From the NCBI GenBank assembly GCA_030611625.1, contig JAUWPK010000221.1:1-6449 (forward strand): 6,449 bases of DNA, written 5' to 3'. This stretch comes from Promethearchaeum sp. (GTDB lineage: Archaea > Asgardarchaeota > Lokiarchaeia > Sigyniarchaeales > Promethearchaeaceae). The notes beneath the pieces were generated by a model, which saw only the letters and a program-made list of their open reading frames with translations, searched no databases and was not told the origin of the DNA. Position 1 is the stretch's first letter, and every line of letters starts with the position of its first letter. Below are positions 6,191 through 6,449 of the stretch, one piece after another. Position numbers and translations under genes: made by a program.

Positions 6191-6449
6191 GTGATTAAAA
6201 CTGACTCGTGCTCATTGATTTTTGTAAGTAAACTTGATCTTTGGAATATAATTATTGAGCTTTTTGGAAGTATTGGTATACTTAGTGCAGTATATGATGA
6301 AGTAGTGAAAAAGGGAAAAATTTGCGGTAAACCAGATGCATTCATTATTGAAAAAAAAATTAAAGAAAAAATAATAGAAATTATTCCTTCCCCAGCTAAA
6401 ATGATCGAATTTCATTTAGGAAAAGGTGAAACTGAAACCATTATTGAAG
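6191..6449 (+). CDS. PIN-domain protein (putative ribonuclease, DUF3368-like), C-terminus cut by window edge
   Basis: The 86 visible codons, read from GTG, look like the first two thirds of a PIN domain. The N-terminus VIKTDSCSLIFVSKLDLW carries the first catalytic acid, Asp5. ILSAVYDEVVKKGK (30-43) matches the family's second motif, with Glu37. LGKGETETII (76-85) matches the third, with Glu80; the fourth acid would lie past the window end. PIN domains are Mg/Mn-dependent ribonucleases, often VapC-type toxins; the AVYDEVV and LGKGETE motifs resemble the DUF3368 group. The GTG start is chosen because the in-phase ATG nearest it is immediately followed by a stop, the motif begins at once, and a TATA-like box sits 27 nt upstream. 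No antitoxin-like gene precedes it in the 154-bp spacer; one could follow outside the window. Without that partner the toxin role is unproven. Confidence 0.75.
   Translation, partial: MIKTDSCSLIFVSKLDLWNIIIELFGSIGILSAVYDEVVKKGKICGKPDAFIIEKKIKEKIIEIIPSPAKMIEFHLGKGETETIIE

Noticed and set aside
6212..6415. Minus-strand open frame opposite the PIN gene
   Set aside because: The plus frame has the ordered PIN motifs Asp5, Glu37 and Glu80. The minus frame is low-complexity Phe/Asn/Tyr-rich translation.

Overview
This AT-rich window most likely comes from an archaeon, possibly an Asgard/Lokiarchaeota-type lineage. The case rests on three things. Several genes lack a Shine-Dalgarno site and instead have a TATA-like box about 27-36 nt upstream of the start codon, the archaeal leaderless arrangement. 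T-runs follow gene ends. One large secreted protein ends in an Ile-Pro-x-Tyr-type juncture, a transmembrane helix and a short basic tail, a form common in archaeal surface proteins. The lineage is inferred from style, not from a marker gene.

Layout, left to right. Positions 1-904 (minus strand) hold a two-gene operon of MaoC-like hotdog hydratases. The upstream gene (404-904) has the fold signature but lacks the catalytic His. The downstream gene (1-402, cut by the window edge) has the full Asp/His active-site motif. They are separated by one base and are probably two subunits of one (R)-specific enoyl-CoA hydratase or related dehydratase. Divergent from them, 1071-2438 (plus) encodes a fold-type-I PLP aminotransferase. 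Next, 2508-4025 (plus) encodes a YtcJ-type metal-dependent amidohydrolase with its own promoter and distinct codon usage. Convergent to it, 4066-6036 (minus) encodes a secreted, membrane-anchored gingipain-like (family C25) cysteine peptidase with Ig-like domains. Finally, 6191 to the window end (plus) is the start of a PIN-domain protein read from a GTG codon.

Only the two hydratase genes clearly form an operon. The others look like single transcription units with individual promoters, and nothing in the sequence ties them into one pathway. Genes fill almost the whole window. The longest gene-free stretches are the divergent spacers at 905-1070 and 6037-6190, which hold promoters. I see no RNA gene, CRISPR array, insertion sequence or attachment site.

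The points most worth following are the split, asymmetric MaoC pair with its embedded ribosome binding site and the cell-surface C25-like peptidase. The codon-usage break at the amidohydrolase and the apparently partnerless PIN protein come next.
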